Shown: piece after piece, positions 16,780 through 24,135 of the stretch | How the letters are laid out: the number at the start of each line of letters is the position of its first letter | How positions within the stretch are numbered: position 1 is the first letter of the stretch | NCBI GenBank assembly: GCA_022511465.1 | Contig: JAFLRM010000038.1 | Span: forward strand, 1 to 35,095 | Direction of reading: 5' to 3' | Length of the DNA: 35,095 nt | From: Acetatifactor sp. | GTDB lineage: Bacteria; Bacillota; Clostridia; Lachnospirales; Lachnospiraceae | The notes under the pieces: generated by a model | Told to the model about the DNA's origin: nothing | Databases searched by the model: none | Seen by the model: only the letters and a program-made list of their open reading frames with translations | Program-made: the position numbers and the translations under genes

Positions 16780-16832
16780 TTTCAGTTTTAATTATTTGTG
16801 CATAATATTATCATAAGAAATTTGTGAAAGGA

Positions 16833-16937
16833 AAACCTCGGTAATTTTTTTATTTTTACCGAGGTTTACTTTGACAAAGGAACGATAATAGTATATATTT
16901 GAGTTAAGGTCGGAAAAAATATAAAACTTACCGAGGT
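16833..16937 (+). promoter_or_regulatory. Promoter and operator array of the AbiE toxin-antitoxin operon
   Basis: A perfect 12-bp inverted repeat, AAACCTCGGTAA (16833-16844) and TTACCGAGGTTT (16856-16867), is followed by TTGACA (16871-16876), a 17-bp spacer and TATATT (16894-16899). A third copy, TTACCGAGGT (16928-16937), contains the Shine-Dalgarno GAGGTGA of abiEi. AbiEi antitoxins of other bacteria bind inverted repeats in their promoter and repress it, so these are the likely binding sites. The hairpin could also block transcription from upstream. Confidence 0.75.
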
Positions 16938-16945
16938 GAACTAAA

Positions 16946-17488
16946 ATGATTTTAACATATACAGAATGCATAGATAAGTATGGAAATGGTTATCAGTTGG
17001 AAAAAGCTGTAGCAGAAGAACAGATATATCGCGTGGAACCGGGTCTGTATTCAACAACGCGTTATTCAGCAGAATTGGAAATAATAGTTAAAAAATATCC
17101 AAATGTAATCTTAACGGGCGAGTATGCATTTTATTGTCATGACTTGACGGATGTGATTCCGGAAAAATACTACATTGCAACAAAGGCAAAAGCAGCTAAA
17201 CTCTTAGATCCTAGAATTGTGCAGATTTATGTTCGAGATGATTTGTTAATGTTGGGAGTTACTGAAAAAGATATAAATGGTGTAACTGTTAAAATTTATG
17301 ATAAAGAGAGAATGTTAATAGAATTATTACGAAATAAAAATTCTATGCCCTACGATTTGTATAAAGAAATTATTGGCAATTACCGGAAGATAATTGAACA
17401 CCTTCAAATTTGGAGAATACAGGAGTATGCAGATATTTTTCCAAAAAGTAGGATGATAAAGAAAGCACTTGAAGAAGAGGTTTTTTAA
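16946..17488 (+). CDS. abiEi: AbiEi-family antitoxin (type IV toxin-antitoxin)
   Basis: A 180-residue protein with the AbiEi layout: an N-terminal winged-helix region (about 5-55, with EEQIYRVEPGLYST typical of this family) and a C-terminal antitoxin domain (with IYDKERMLIELLRNK). It counteracts the partner nucleotidyltransferase without binding it and represses its own promoter. GAGGTGA lies before the ATG at 16946, overlapping an operator copy. The stop is 3 bases before the toxin gene. It is a little shorter than many homologues (~200 residues). AT-rich like the rest of the island. Role as phage-defence abortive infection is known for the family and inferred here. Confidence 0.88.
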   Translation: MILTYTECIDKYGNGYQLEKAVAEEQIYRVEPGLYSTTRYSAELEIIVKKYPNVILTGEYAFYCHDLTDVIPEKYYIATKAKAAKLLDPRIVQIYVRDDLLMLGVTEKDINGVTVKIYDKERMLIELLRNKNSMPYDLYKEIIGNYRKIIEHLQIWRIQEYADIFPKSRMIKKALEEEVF

Positions 17489-17491
17489 AAT

Positions 17492-18298
17492 ATGAATTTA
17501 CAGCAAATGATGGAGATATACTACGAGGACGGACTGACAAGAGAACTGGCGGCCGCACGAGTATGCCAGGATATTGTATTAAAGGCAATTGCATCTGGTC
17601 CTTTTAGCAGAAATATTACGGTTAAGGGTGGCGTTGTTATGAGAAGCCTGACCAATAATAACAGACGTGCCACAAGAGACATTGATTTAGATTTTATTCA
17701 TTATTCTATAGAAGATGAAGCTATTAGAGAATTTGTAAAAAAGCTGAATTGTATACAAGGGATTAAATTGGAGATTATTGGGGATATTGAAGAACTCAGG
17801 CATCAGGATTATCACGGCAAGTCCATTAAAGTGCGAATTACAGATGAGGAAGGTACTTTTATAGAAAGTAAAATTGATATAGGAGTACATAAGCATCTGG
17901 AACTTGAGCAGGAGGAGTATTGCTTTGATGTCTGTATGGATGACGCGGGAGCCAGTCTGCTGAAAAACTCTAAAGAACAGTCAGCTACAGAAAAGCTGAG
18001 AGCACTGCTGATCTTCGGTGTCAATGATAAAAGATACAAGGACATTTATGATATGTATTATCTAAAGGATTATGTAAACCCTGAGAAATTGTTGCGGTAC
18101 ATAAAATTGTTGATTTTAGATGATGTTTTGATGCGTGAAAAGTCAATGGAGGACATCATTAAACGAGTAGAAAAATCATTTAAGGACAAGAGCTATCTTA
18201 AGCGTATATCTACATCTAGGCAGAGATGGATAGATGAGAAGATAGAAGATATTGCAAAGGGGATTGTTGATTTCCTAAAGCGTCTGCAAGGTTTATAA
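17492..18298 (+). CDS. abiEii: AbiEii-family nucleotidyltransferase toxin
   Basis: A 268-residue member of the AbiEii/AbiGii nucleotidyltransferase family. Visible motifs are KGGVVMR (45-51), the catalytic TRDIDLDF (61-68, Asp63 and Asp65), the third acidic site in SKIDIG, and the C-terminal RYKDIYDMYYL. In studied homologues the enzyme transfers nucleotides (for example to tRNA 3' ends) and halts growth when the antitoxin is lost. All the acidic residues expected for catalysis are present, so the toxin looks active. It starts 3 bases after abiEi and must be co-transcribed with it. After it comes an AACTGATC shared with the flanking direct repeats. Confidence 0.9.
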   Translation: MNLQQMMEIYYEDGLTRELAAARVCQDIVLKAIASGPFSRNITVKGGVVMRSLTNNNRRATRDIDLDFIHYSIEDEAIREFVKKLNCIQGIKLEIIGDIEELRHQDYHGKSIKVRITDEEGTFIESKIDIGVHKHLELEQEEYCFDVCMDDAGASLLKNSKEQSATEKLRALLIFGVNDKRYKDIYDMYYLKDYVNPEKLLRYIKLLILDDVLMREKSMEDIIKRVEKSFKDKSYLKRISTSRQRWIDEKIEDIAKGIVDFLKRLQGL

Positions 18299-18330
18299 CT
18301 GATCTTGGTTAATGCGAATAAAATTTAAGT

Positions 18331-18426
18331 ATGGAAGGCTTGCTCTATGTGGAAACAGATATCTGTGGTACAATAATTTGTGTAGGGCTCCTCAATTTCC
18401 TATTTGGTTGTTTATGCATTGTTTGA
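18331..18426 (+). CDS. Doubtful 31-residue hydrophobic peptide
   Basis: An ATG at 18331 opens a 31-codon frame ending at TGA 18424-18426. The C-terminal half (GTIICVGLLNFLFGCLCIV) could be a membrane span. There is no Shine-Dalgarno before the ATG, so translation is doubtful. It is listed because it fills the 198-base gap between abiEii and the Nudix gene, in an AT-rich region where small membrane peptides can occur. Confidence 0.15.
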   Translation: MEGLLYVETDICGTIICVGLLNFLFGCLCIV

Positions 18427-18436
18427 TGCATATATA
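18408..18436 (+). promoter_or_regulatory. Possible promoter with inverted repeat before the Nudix gene
   Basis: TTGTTT (18408-18413), a 17-bp spacer and TATATA (18431-18436) make a weak promoter. Between and over it lies a perfect inverted repeat TATGCAT (18413-18419) / ATGCATA (18426-18432) with a 6-base loop. A regulator bound there would cover the -10. Confidence 0.35.
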
Positions 18437-18450
18437 GAGAGTAAATATTC

Positions 18451-18488
18451 CTCCAACTGATCAAACGTTTATAAGAATAAGCAAAGGA
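18451..18488 (+). repeat. Imperfect direct repeat, copy B
   Basis: It matches copy A (15335-15372) at 32 of 38 positions. It lies in the untranslated leader of the Nudix gene and includes that gene's ribosome site AAAGGA. Copy A lies at the same kind of place, just before an ATG with AGGAAG. Confidence 0.55.
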
Positions 18489-18496
18489 TTTGAATT

Positions 18497-19129
18497 ATGG
18501 ATGATAAAACACGAAATAAATCTATGGCCACAAATGAGGAAAACTCAGGCGACAAAGAAAATTTAGTATGGGAGGAAATCCATACGGAACATATTGTGCA
18601 GGATGAGTGGATTGATTTCAGGCGGTCTGCCTATCGCTTTCCGGATGGAACAGTATTTGAGCCGTATTACAGTTACAGCCGAAGAGATTATGTTGTGATC
18701 GTAGCATCGGATACGGACGGCAAATATCTCTGCGTCAGGCAGTTCCGTCAGGGCATCAAAGAAGTTACAACAGAATTTCCTGCAGGGGGCATTGAACGAA
18801 CGGACGGCAGAGAATATAGATCGAAATATGACTCATCGGTGTCAGAGAATGCATTGGAGGCAGCCAAGAGGGAACTGCTTGAAGAGACCGGTTATGTATC
18901 TGACGATTGGAGGTATCTGCTTACCGTACCTTCCAATGCCACAATAGCGGACAACTATGCATATATTTTCGTAGCGGAAAATTGCCGCAGATCCGGAGAA
19001 CAGAATCTGGACGAGACAGAATTTTTGAATGTCAGAAAATATTCGGCGGACGAAATCGAGGAGATGATTTCTCAAGGGGATTTCCAACAGGCGATTCACA
19101 TTATGGCATGGCTTTTGGCGCAAAGGTGA
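18497..19129 (+). CDS. Nudix hydrolase, ADP-ribose pyrophosphatase-like
   Basis: A 210-residue Nudix protein. It has the N-terminal strand domain of ADP-ribose pyrophosphatases (HIVQDEWIDFRRSAYRFPDG, 32-51; RQFRQG, 81-86; EFPAGG, 93-98) and the Nudix core ENALEAAKRELLEETGYV (117-134; Arg125, Glu126, Glu129, Glu130, Gly132). Between PAGGIE and the core there is an extra ~15-residue polar segment, and the first Gly of the Nudix box is replaced by Tyr. The metal-binding glutamates remain, so hydrolysis of ADP-ribose or a similar nucleoside diphosphate is likely. AAAGGA lies before the ATG. The first 25 residues are polar and poorly conserved. Confidence 0.88.
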   Translation: MDDKTRNKSMATNEENSGDKENLVWEEIHTEHIVQDEWIDFRRSAYRFPDGTVFEPYYSYSRRDYVVIVASDTDGKYLCVRQFRQGIKEVTTEFPAGGIERTDGREYRSKYDSSVSENALEAAKRELLEETGYVSDDWRYLLTVPSNATIADNYAYIFVAENCRRSGEQNLDETEFLNVRKYSADEIEEMISQGDFQQAIHIMAWLLAQR

Positions 19130-19181
19130 TGGAACCTGCGTGTGAAGTGCGTGGCACATTCAACGAAAAAGGAGGCACCCT

Positions 19182-19670
19182 TTGGAAGAAAATAAGATCA
19201 TCAGTGCGTTGATAGGTCTGGTCGGTGCCTGCAACAACAACCCTAAGACGGAAAACACCGACCAAGTGATCATTAAAGCCGTAGCTTTTCCGCTGATCCA
19301 ACCGGAAGCAGATGCGGAAACCATTCAGGCACTCATAGAGGAAATATACGCGGAGAAATATGCAGTAGCCCCAGGCTGCGCAACCTGTCAAACGCCCTGC
19401 GGGAATACTTCCGACTATGACATGGATCGAATCTATAACGCCGAGGCTGACATAAGGAATTTAAAGCTCAAGATACTCTCAGCGTTGAAGGAATTGGCTG
19501 CGGAGCTTTACAGCGGGCAAAAGTTAAATATGCTGTCTGAGGAAACTGTGGAATTTTTTTACAAAGCACTTTCTTACATCAGCTTTGACATGGGGATTGA
19601 TAGTCTGTTAACATTTTGGAATGAGGTTCAAGAGACTATAGAGAAGATCAGGAGGAAGATACAGGAATGA
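19182..19670 (+). CDS. Conserved Clostridia protein with CxxCxxxC motif, partner of the Fe-S protein
   Basis: A 162-residue soluble protein. The start is a TTG at 19182, chosen because AGGAGG lies 7 bases before it and the N-terminus (ENKIISALIGLVGACNNNPK) reads like a conserved family start. Cysteines at 66, 69 and 73 (CATCQTPCG) could bind a metal or iron-sulphur cluster. The C-terminal half is helical. In other Clostridia I recall similar proteins close to hydroxylamine reductase (Hcp) genes, but no hcp gene is in this window. It overlaps the Fe-S gene by ATGA, so the two are co-translated. Function unknown. Part of it (codons 78-99) has a degenerate copy at 16681-16746. Confidence 0.75.
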   Translation: MEENKIISALIGLVGACNNNPKTENTDQVIIKAVAFPLIQPEADAETIQALIEEIYAEKYAVAPGCATCQTPCGNTSDYDMDRIYNAEADIRNLKLKILSALKELAAELYSGQKLNMLSEETVEFFYKALSYISFDMGIDSLLTFWNEVQETIEKIRRKIQE

Positions 19671-20269
19671 TAAGGAAAATCATCAAAATAGACACTGAGA
19701 AATGCAACGGCTGCGGTGCCTGTGCCCGGGCCTGCCATGAAGGAGCTATCGACATAATAGACGGAAAGGCCAGACTTACCAGGGAAAATTATTGTGACGG
19801 CCTTGGCGACTGCCTGCCGGAATGCCCCACGGGTGCCATTACTTTTGAAGAGAGGGAGGCGCCCGCCTACGACGAGGCTGCCGTTCTCGCCGCAAAGCAG
19901 AGCAAGTCGTCCCAACTGACCCAATGGCCCTGCCAGATTAAACTGGTACCGGTGAGCGCCCCCTATTTTAACGGTGCGGAACTGTTGATTGCTGCAGACT
20001 GCACAGCCTACGCCTATAAAAATTTTCATGATGACTATATGAAGGGCAGGATTACACTGATCGGCTGCCCCAAGCTGGATGCTGTGGACTACAGTGCAAA
20101 GCTGACAGAAATCCTGAAACTTAACGACATTAAAAGCATCACTCTCCTGCGGATGGAAGTGCCTTGCTGCGGCGGTCTGGAAATGGCAGCTAAAAAGGCA
20201 TTGCAGGACAGTGGGAAGTCTATTCCCCTGCAAGTGGTTACCTTGTCCATTGATGGAAAGGTTCTCTAG
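19667..20269 (+). CDS. Ferredoxin-like iron-sulphur protein
   Basis: A 200-residue protein. The first 60 residues are a two-cluster ferredoxin fold: Cys13, 16, 19 and 23 (CNGCGACARAC) form a normal four-cysteine site, while the second site has Cys43, 49 and 53 (CDGLGDCLPEC) with Leu46 in place of the expected cysteine. That points to a 3Fe cluster or another ligand. The C-terminal ~130 residues hold further cysteines (DCTAYAY, GCPKLD, EVPCCGG) and form a separate conserved domain. It probably moves electrons in an anaerobic reductase system together with the preceding protein. This CDGLGDC variant is, from memory, common in Clostridia. Confidence 0.85.
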   Translation: MIRKIIKIDTEKCNGCGACARACHEGAIDIIDGKARLTRENYCDGLGDCLPECPTGAITFEEREAPAYDEAAVLAAKQSKSSQLTQWPCQIKLVPVSAPYFNGAELLIAADCTAYAYKNFHDDYMKGRITLIGCPKLDAVDYSAKLTEILKLNDIKSITLLRMEVPCCGGLEMAAKKALQDSGKSIPLQVVTLSIDGKVL

Positions 20270-20295
20270 TACGGTGGTCGGAAAGGAGTACAGAA

Positions 20296-21009
20296 GTGAA
20301 AAGTCATTTTATAGAAGGATTAAAAGATGGTGTGCCAATAGCACTTGGTTATTTGTCGGTCAGTTTCAGTGTCGGAATTATGGCGCTGGCAGCAGGAATA
20401 AATGTTTTTCAGGGGGCTCTCATGAGCTTTTCCAATATGACCAGTGCAGGTCAGTTCGCGGGAATTACGATCATTGGGGCGGGAGGAACCCTGTTGGAAT
20501 TGATTTTGACACAGCTGATCATCAACCTGCGCTATGCGTTGATGAGCCTGTCACTATCACAAAAGCTGCCGGAGAAAATACCGATTTGGCAGCGCATGGT
20601 AGTAGCCTTTGCGAATACGGATGAAATCTTTGCGGTAGCCATGGGACATGCCAAAAGTTTGACATTTCCCTATATGGTGGGACTGCAGATTCTACCTATC
20701 CTTGGGTGGACCAGCGGCACAGTGTTGGGAGCGGTTGCAGGTCAGGTACTGCCGCCGGCCATTGGCAGCGCGTTGAGTGTAGCACTTTATGGAATGTTTA
20801 TTGCAGTGGTGGTTCCGGTAGCGACAAAAATTCGTCCGGTGCTGTGGGTAGCCGCTTTGGCAGCCATTTTCAGTTGTGTGATTTATTATGTCCCGTTATT
20901 TTCAGGTATCTCGGCGGGTATGTCAATCATTATCTGTACGATCCTGGCTTCCGTGGTCGGGGCGTTCCTATTCCCGGTTCCACAGGAGACGAAAGAAAAA
21001 GAGGTATGA
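20296..21009 (+). CDS. azlC: AzlC-family branched-chain amino acid exporter subunit
   Basis: A 237-residue membrane protein with the AzlC pattern: GLKDGVPIALGYLSVSFSVG at the start, then NMTSAGQFAG, ELILTQLIINLRYALMS, and FANTDEIFAVAM. About seven membrane spans. AzlC with AzlD exports branched-chain amino acids and some analogues. The start is a GTG at 20296, 8 bases after GGAG. The gap to azlD is 4 bases, as usual for this pair. It lies 26 bases after the Fe-S gene, so it may share its transcript. Confidence 0.92.
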   Translation: MKSHFIEGLKDGVPIALGYLSVSFSVGIMALAAGINVFQGALMSFSNMTSAGQFAGITIIGAGGTLLELILTQLIINLRYALMSLSLSQKLPEKIPIWQRMVVAFANTDEIFAVAMGHAKSLTFPYMVGLQILPILGWTSGTVLGAVAGQVLPPAIGSALSVALYGMFIAVVVPVATKIRPVLWVAALAAIFSCVIYYVPLFSGISAGMSIIICTILASVVGAFLFPVPQETKEKEV

Positions 21010-21013
21010 CAAT

Positions 21014-21325
21014 ATGATTTATTTATATATTTTGGTCATGGCGTTTGTGACCTATCTGATCCGCATGATCCCTCTGACTGTTTTTCGTAAAAAGATTACC
21101 AGTCCGTTTATTCGTTCTTTTTTATATTATGTTCCCTATGCCTGCTTGACGGCAATGACCTTACCGGCGGTCTTTTATGCGACTAACAGCCTGCTGAGTG
21201 CGCTTGCCGGTGTGGCGATGGCGGTTATACTTGCCTGCTGCCGCAGAAGCCTGGTTACGGTGGCGGCGGGAGCATGTCTGACTGTTTTTATTGTGGAGCA
21301 GTTTTTATTGACTTCTCCACTCTAA
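21014..21325 (+). CDS. azlD: AzlD-family branched-chain amino acid exporter subunit
   Basis: A 103-residue membrane protein with four hydrophobic spans and the AzlD signature TYLIRMIPLTVFRKK and SPFIRSFLYYVPYACLTAMT. It is the small partner of AzlC. The ATG at 21014 has GAGG 8 bases upstream; longer in-frame starts lie inside azlC. The end of the gene carries the -35 box of the next promoter (21308-21313). Confidence 0.92.
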   Translation: MIYLYILVMAFVTYLIRMIPLTVFRKKITSPFIRSFLYYVPYACLTAMTLPAVFYATNSLLSALAGVAMAVILACCRRSLVTVAAGACLTVFIVEQFLLTSPL

Positions 21326-21359
21326 TCTGTTAGACTATATTTACTCTAACACATTAGAG
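21308..21359 (+). promoter_or_regulatory. Promoter and palindromic operator of the blaI-type/M56 operon
   Basis: TTGACT (21308-21313), a 17-bp spacer and TAGACT (21331-21336) form a promoter. A large dyad, CTCTAATCTGTTAGAC (21320-21335) and CTCTAACACATTAGAG (21344-21359), pairs at 14 of 16 positions and covers the -10 and the start site. BlaI/MecI repressors bind such dyads as dimers, so this is the likely site of autorepression. Confidence 0.75.
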
Positions 21360-21374
21360 AGGGGGCAATGCCAT

Positions 21375-21746
21375 ATGGACACACCGAAAGTATTTGAAAG
21401 TGAGTATCGATTTTGTCTGATCCTGTGGGAACACGAGCCCATTAAGAGCAGTGAACTCGTTAATTTATGTAAAGAGCAGTTGGGGTGGAAGCCCACCACC
21501 ACGTACACTGTTATCAAACGGCTGTCTGAGAGAGGTGTCTTAAAAAACGAGAACACCATCGTTTCTGCCCTGGTCACTAAAGATGAAGTGCAGGCTGCGG
21601 AGATTGACGAATTGGTGGAGAAAAAGTTTGAAGGGTCACTGCCTGCGTTTGTGGCGGCATTTACAAAACATCAGAAGATCACTCAGGAGGAAATCGACGA
21701 AGTACAGCAGATGATCGACCGCTTCCGGAAAGGAGGCGCACAATGA
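21375..21746 (+). CDS. BlaI/MecI/CopY-family repressor
   Basis: A 123-residue winged-helix repressor. Residues 4-75 form the DNA-binding domain (FESEYRFCLILWEHEPIKSSELV, then GWKPTTTYTVIKRLSERGVL), and the rest is the helical dimer domain (IDELVEKKFEGSLPAFVAAF, then ITQEEIDEVQQMIDRF). In BlaI proteins the dimer is cut by a protease when the sensor is triggered. AGGGGGC lies before the ATG. It ends in an ATGA overlap with the M56 peptidase gene, its likely sensor partner, and sits right after a matching dyad operator. Confidence 0.92.
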   Translation: MDTPKVFESEYRFCLILWEHEPIKSSELVNLCKEQLGWKPTTTYTVIKRLSERGVLKNENTIVSALVTKDEVQAAEIDELVEKKFEGSLPAFVAAFTKHQKITQEEIDEVQQMIDRFRKGGAQ

Positions 21747-24100
21747 CCGGACTTTTTTTGAAAATCCTGAACATGAGTATATCGGCAAGTTGGCTTGTAT
21801 TGGCAGTGCTTGTTTTAAGACTTGTTTTGAAGAAGGCGCCAAAGTGGGTCAATGTGCTACTTTGGGGCATTGTTGCTGTCAGGCTGCTGTGTCCGTTCTC
21901 TATCGAAAGCGCAATGAGCTTGATTCCCAGTGCTGAGACGGTCAGTCCTGAAATCATGATGGATGCTGAGCCTACAATTCAAACCGGTATCCCCATCATC
22001 AACAATACTATAAATCCGGTGATCAGTGAGTCCGTTGCACCGGCACCGACAGCAAGCGCAAATCCCCTGCAAATTTGGATTCCTATTCTTACCTGTATTT
22101 GGATGACAGGTGTAATGGTGCTTCTTGTGTATACTGCTGTCAGCTACCTGCGGCTGCGCAGAAAAGTCGATACGGCAGTTCTTCTTCGGGATAACATTTT
22201 CCAAAGTGAGAATGTAGGATCTCCCTTTGTTCTTGGTATTATCAGGCCGAAGATTTATCTGCCTTTTCAGATGGACGACCACGATCTGGAGCAAGTGGTT
22301 TCTCATGAGCAGGCGCATTTACAGCGTAAAGACCATTGGTGGAAGCCATTGGGTTTTCTGTTGTTGACAATCCACTGGTTTAATCCGTTGATGTGGTTGA
22401 CCTATGTATTGTTGTGCCGGGATATTGAGTTTGCCTGTGATGAAAAGGTCATCAGGGAACTTGGAAACGAGCAGAGAGCGGATTACTCTCAGGCGTTGCT
22501 GGCCTGCAGCGTGAATCGGCGGATGATCGCGGCTTGTCCGCTGTCCTTTGGCGAGGTTGGTGTAAAGGAGCGAGTGAAGTCAGTACTGAACTATAAGAGG
22601 CCTGCATTTTGGATCATTGTGGCGGCAGTTATTGTTTGTATAATTGTTGCCGCATGCTTCCTCACTGATCCGGTCAAACAATACGACACATTAGTGTGGG
22701 CTCAGGAACTTTCCACGGATGACGTATTGAGCGCTGATCTCGTAGTATTCCCCCAATCTACAGACAAACAGTTTAAGAGTTTGTCCGAAGATGACATTTC
22801 TGCTATGGTTTCACTTATCAATCAAAGTAAAGGCAAATACTTGGCCGAACATGAGAATCTGAATGGTGGTAGTATTTTCTTCTATATTACATTGAAAGAC
22901 GGGACAACACATGACGTAGGAAATATAGGGAATACCTATCTTTTCATTGACGGAGATTACTTTGAAGCAAAGTACAAGTGGCTATCCTCTTGGGATGATG
23001 ATTTTGGGGAAGGAAATGCACTGCTGCCGGCGGATTATTTCTCCACGCAGCCGCCCTCTGATGATGAAATCGAGCCTATGCAAGATGGTGTTCAACTTAT
23101 TTGGGAAGATGCCGACCTGGACCACGATGGTGAGCCGGAGAGCATCCGCGTTCGTGAAACGGCTGCAGGTGAGCTCTATGAACTGGAAGTGGTAAAGCAG
23201 GATGGAACCGTGTTGTGGAGTACGGAAGCCGGACTTCCACATGTGGGCTGGAACACGATTCTGCTGTATCAGGAGGATGGAAAAGATTATCTGATCCAGT
23301 ATCTGCCAACCATGTATCAGGGATTTGGAAATTATACCCTGACACAGTTCTCTTTAGAGGGTGGTCAGCTGTCTGAAGATAACTCGTGGACCGCGGACTT
23401 TGAATCGTCTGGTCAGATGAACAGTAAGATGAGAGCATTTGCGGAAAGAGCGAATGAATTCATGAAAAAAGGAACACTTCTGTTGAGCACCGAACAGGGT
23501 GAGCTTGTTATAGGCCCCAAGGCCGCAACAGAAGTACCGCAGCTTTATCCTTGCAGCTTTTATTTAGATGAGGATCCGGCAGCAATGGGAGGGTTTGCAG
23601 AGTCCGGAGAGGATTGGTTTGAGGGCGAGCAGCCTCTTGAATTTCTTTTTGCCAGCGGCGCAGGCGGATGGGGAACATCTTTAACTTTGTACCCAGATGG
23701 TCATTTTGAAGGTGTCTATGTGGACGGCGAGGCAATTGCTGCCCCCGCATATCCTCGAGGTACCTCCTATATCTGTAACTTTAGCGGCAGATTTAGCGGA
23801 ATAACTCAAATTAGTGGATATGCCTATTCCATGCAGCTGGAAGAGTTGTCTTATGAATCGGAAGTGGACAAAGAGTGGATTGAGGATCAGGTTCGGTATA
23901 TAGGTTCAGAGGCTTACGGTGTAGCCGGCGGAGAGGAATTTATTCTCTACCTGCCTGATACGCCAGCAGAGGGATTGAATGAAGATTTCCTGGATTGGTG
24001 GCCGGACGTTTATTTATGGAGGCAAGGTTCTGTGAAAATATTGTCTGCATATGGGCTCTATAATGTGAACACAGGGCAAGGCTTTTTCACCAGCTGGTAA
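21743..24100 (+). CDS. M56 (BlaR1-like) membrane metallopeptidase with large extracellular domain
   Basis: A 785-residue membrane zinc peptidase. The N-terminal part has membrane spans (about 12-30, 36-50 and 112-135), then the peptidase domain with SPFVLGIIRPKIYLP (160-174), the zinc motif HEQAH (188-192, Glu189 catalytic), and Glu229 in IEFACDEK as third ligand. A last span lies near 289-307. The remaining ~475 residues are predicted outside the cell. They show no penicillin-binding SxxK/SxN pattern; they contain EDADLDHDGEPESIRV, an Asp-rich calcium-loop-like stretch. So it senses something other than a beta-lactam. It should cleave or trigger cleavage of the overlapping BlaI-type repressor. 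Confidence 0.85.
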   Translation: MTGLFLKILNMSISASWLVLAVLVLRLVLKKAPKWVNVLLWGIVAVRLLCPFSIESAMSLIPSAETVSPEIMMDAEPTIQTGIPIINNTINPVISESVAPAPTASANPLQIWIPILTCIWMTGVMVLLVYTAVSYLRLRRKVDTAVLLRDNIFQSENVGSPFVLGIIRPKIYLPFQMDDHDLEQVVSHEQAHLQRKDHWWKPLGFLLLTIHWFNPLMWLTYVLLCRDIEFACDEKVIRELGNEQRADYSQALLACSVNRRMIAACPLSFGEVGVKERVKSVLNYKRPAFWIIVAAVIVCIIVAACFLTDPVKQYDTLVWAQELSTDDVLSADLVVFPQSTDKQFKSLSEDDISAMVSLINQSKGKYLAEHENLNGGSIFFYITLKDGTTHDVGNIGNTYLFIDGDYFEAKYKWLSSWDDDFGEGNALLPADYFSTQPPSDDEIEPMQDGVQLIWEDADLDHDGEPESIRVRETAAGELYELEVVKQDGTVLWSTEAGLPHVGWNTILLYQEDGKDYLIQYLPTMYQGFGNYTLTQFSLEGGQLSEDNSWTADFESSGQMNSKMRAFAERANEFMKKGTLLLSTEQGELVIGPKAATEVPQLYPCSFYLDEDPAAMGGFAESGEDWFEGEQPLEFLFASGAGGWGTSLTLYPDGHFEGVYVDGEAIAAPAYPRGTSYICNFSGRFSGITQISGYAYSMQLEELSYESEVDKEWIEDQVRYIGSEAYGVAGGEEFILYLPDTPAEGLNEDFLDWWPDVYLWRQGSVKILSAYGLYNVNTGQGFFTSW

Positions 24101-24135
24101 TGATCAAAGAATGCTGAGGCAAAGGTAGGTTATGT

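Noticed and set aside
15345..16830. Insertion sequence or transposase remnant in the decayed region
   Set aside because: I looked for DDE motifs and terminal inverted repeats and found none; the fragments resemble membrane-protein genes instead.
19628..20233. Long antisense open frame over the Fe-S gene
   Set aside because: The plus-strand frame has clear cysteine motifs and gene overlap; the antisense product has no recognisable features.
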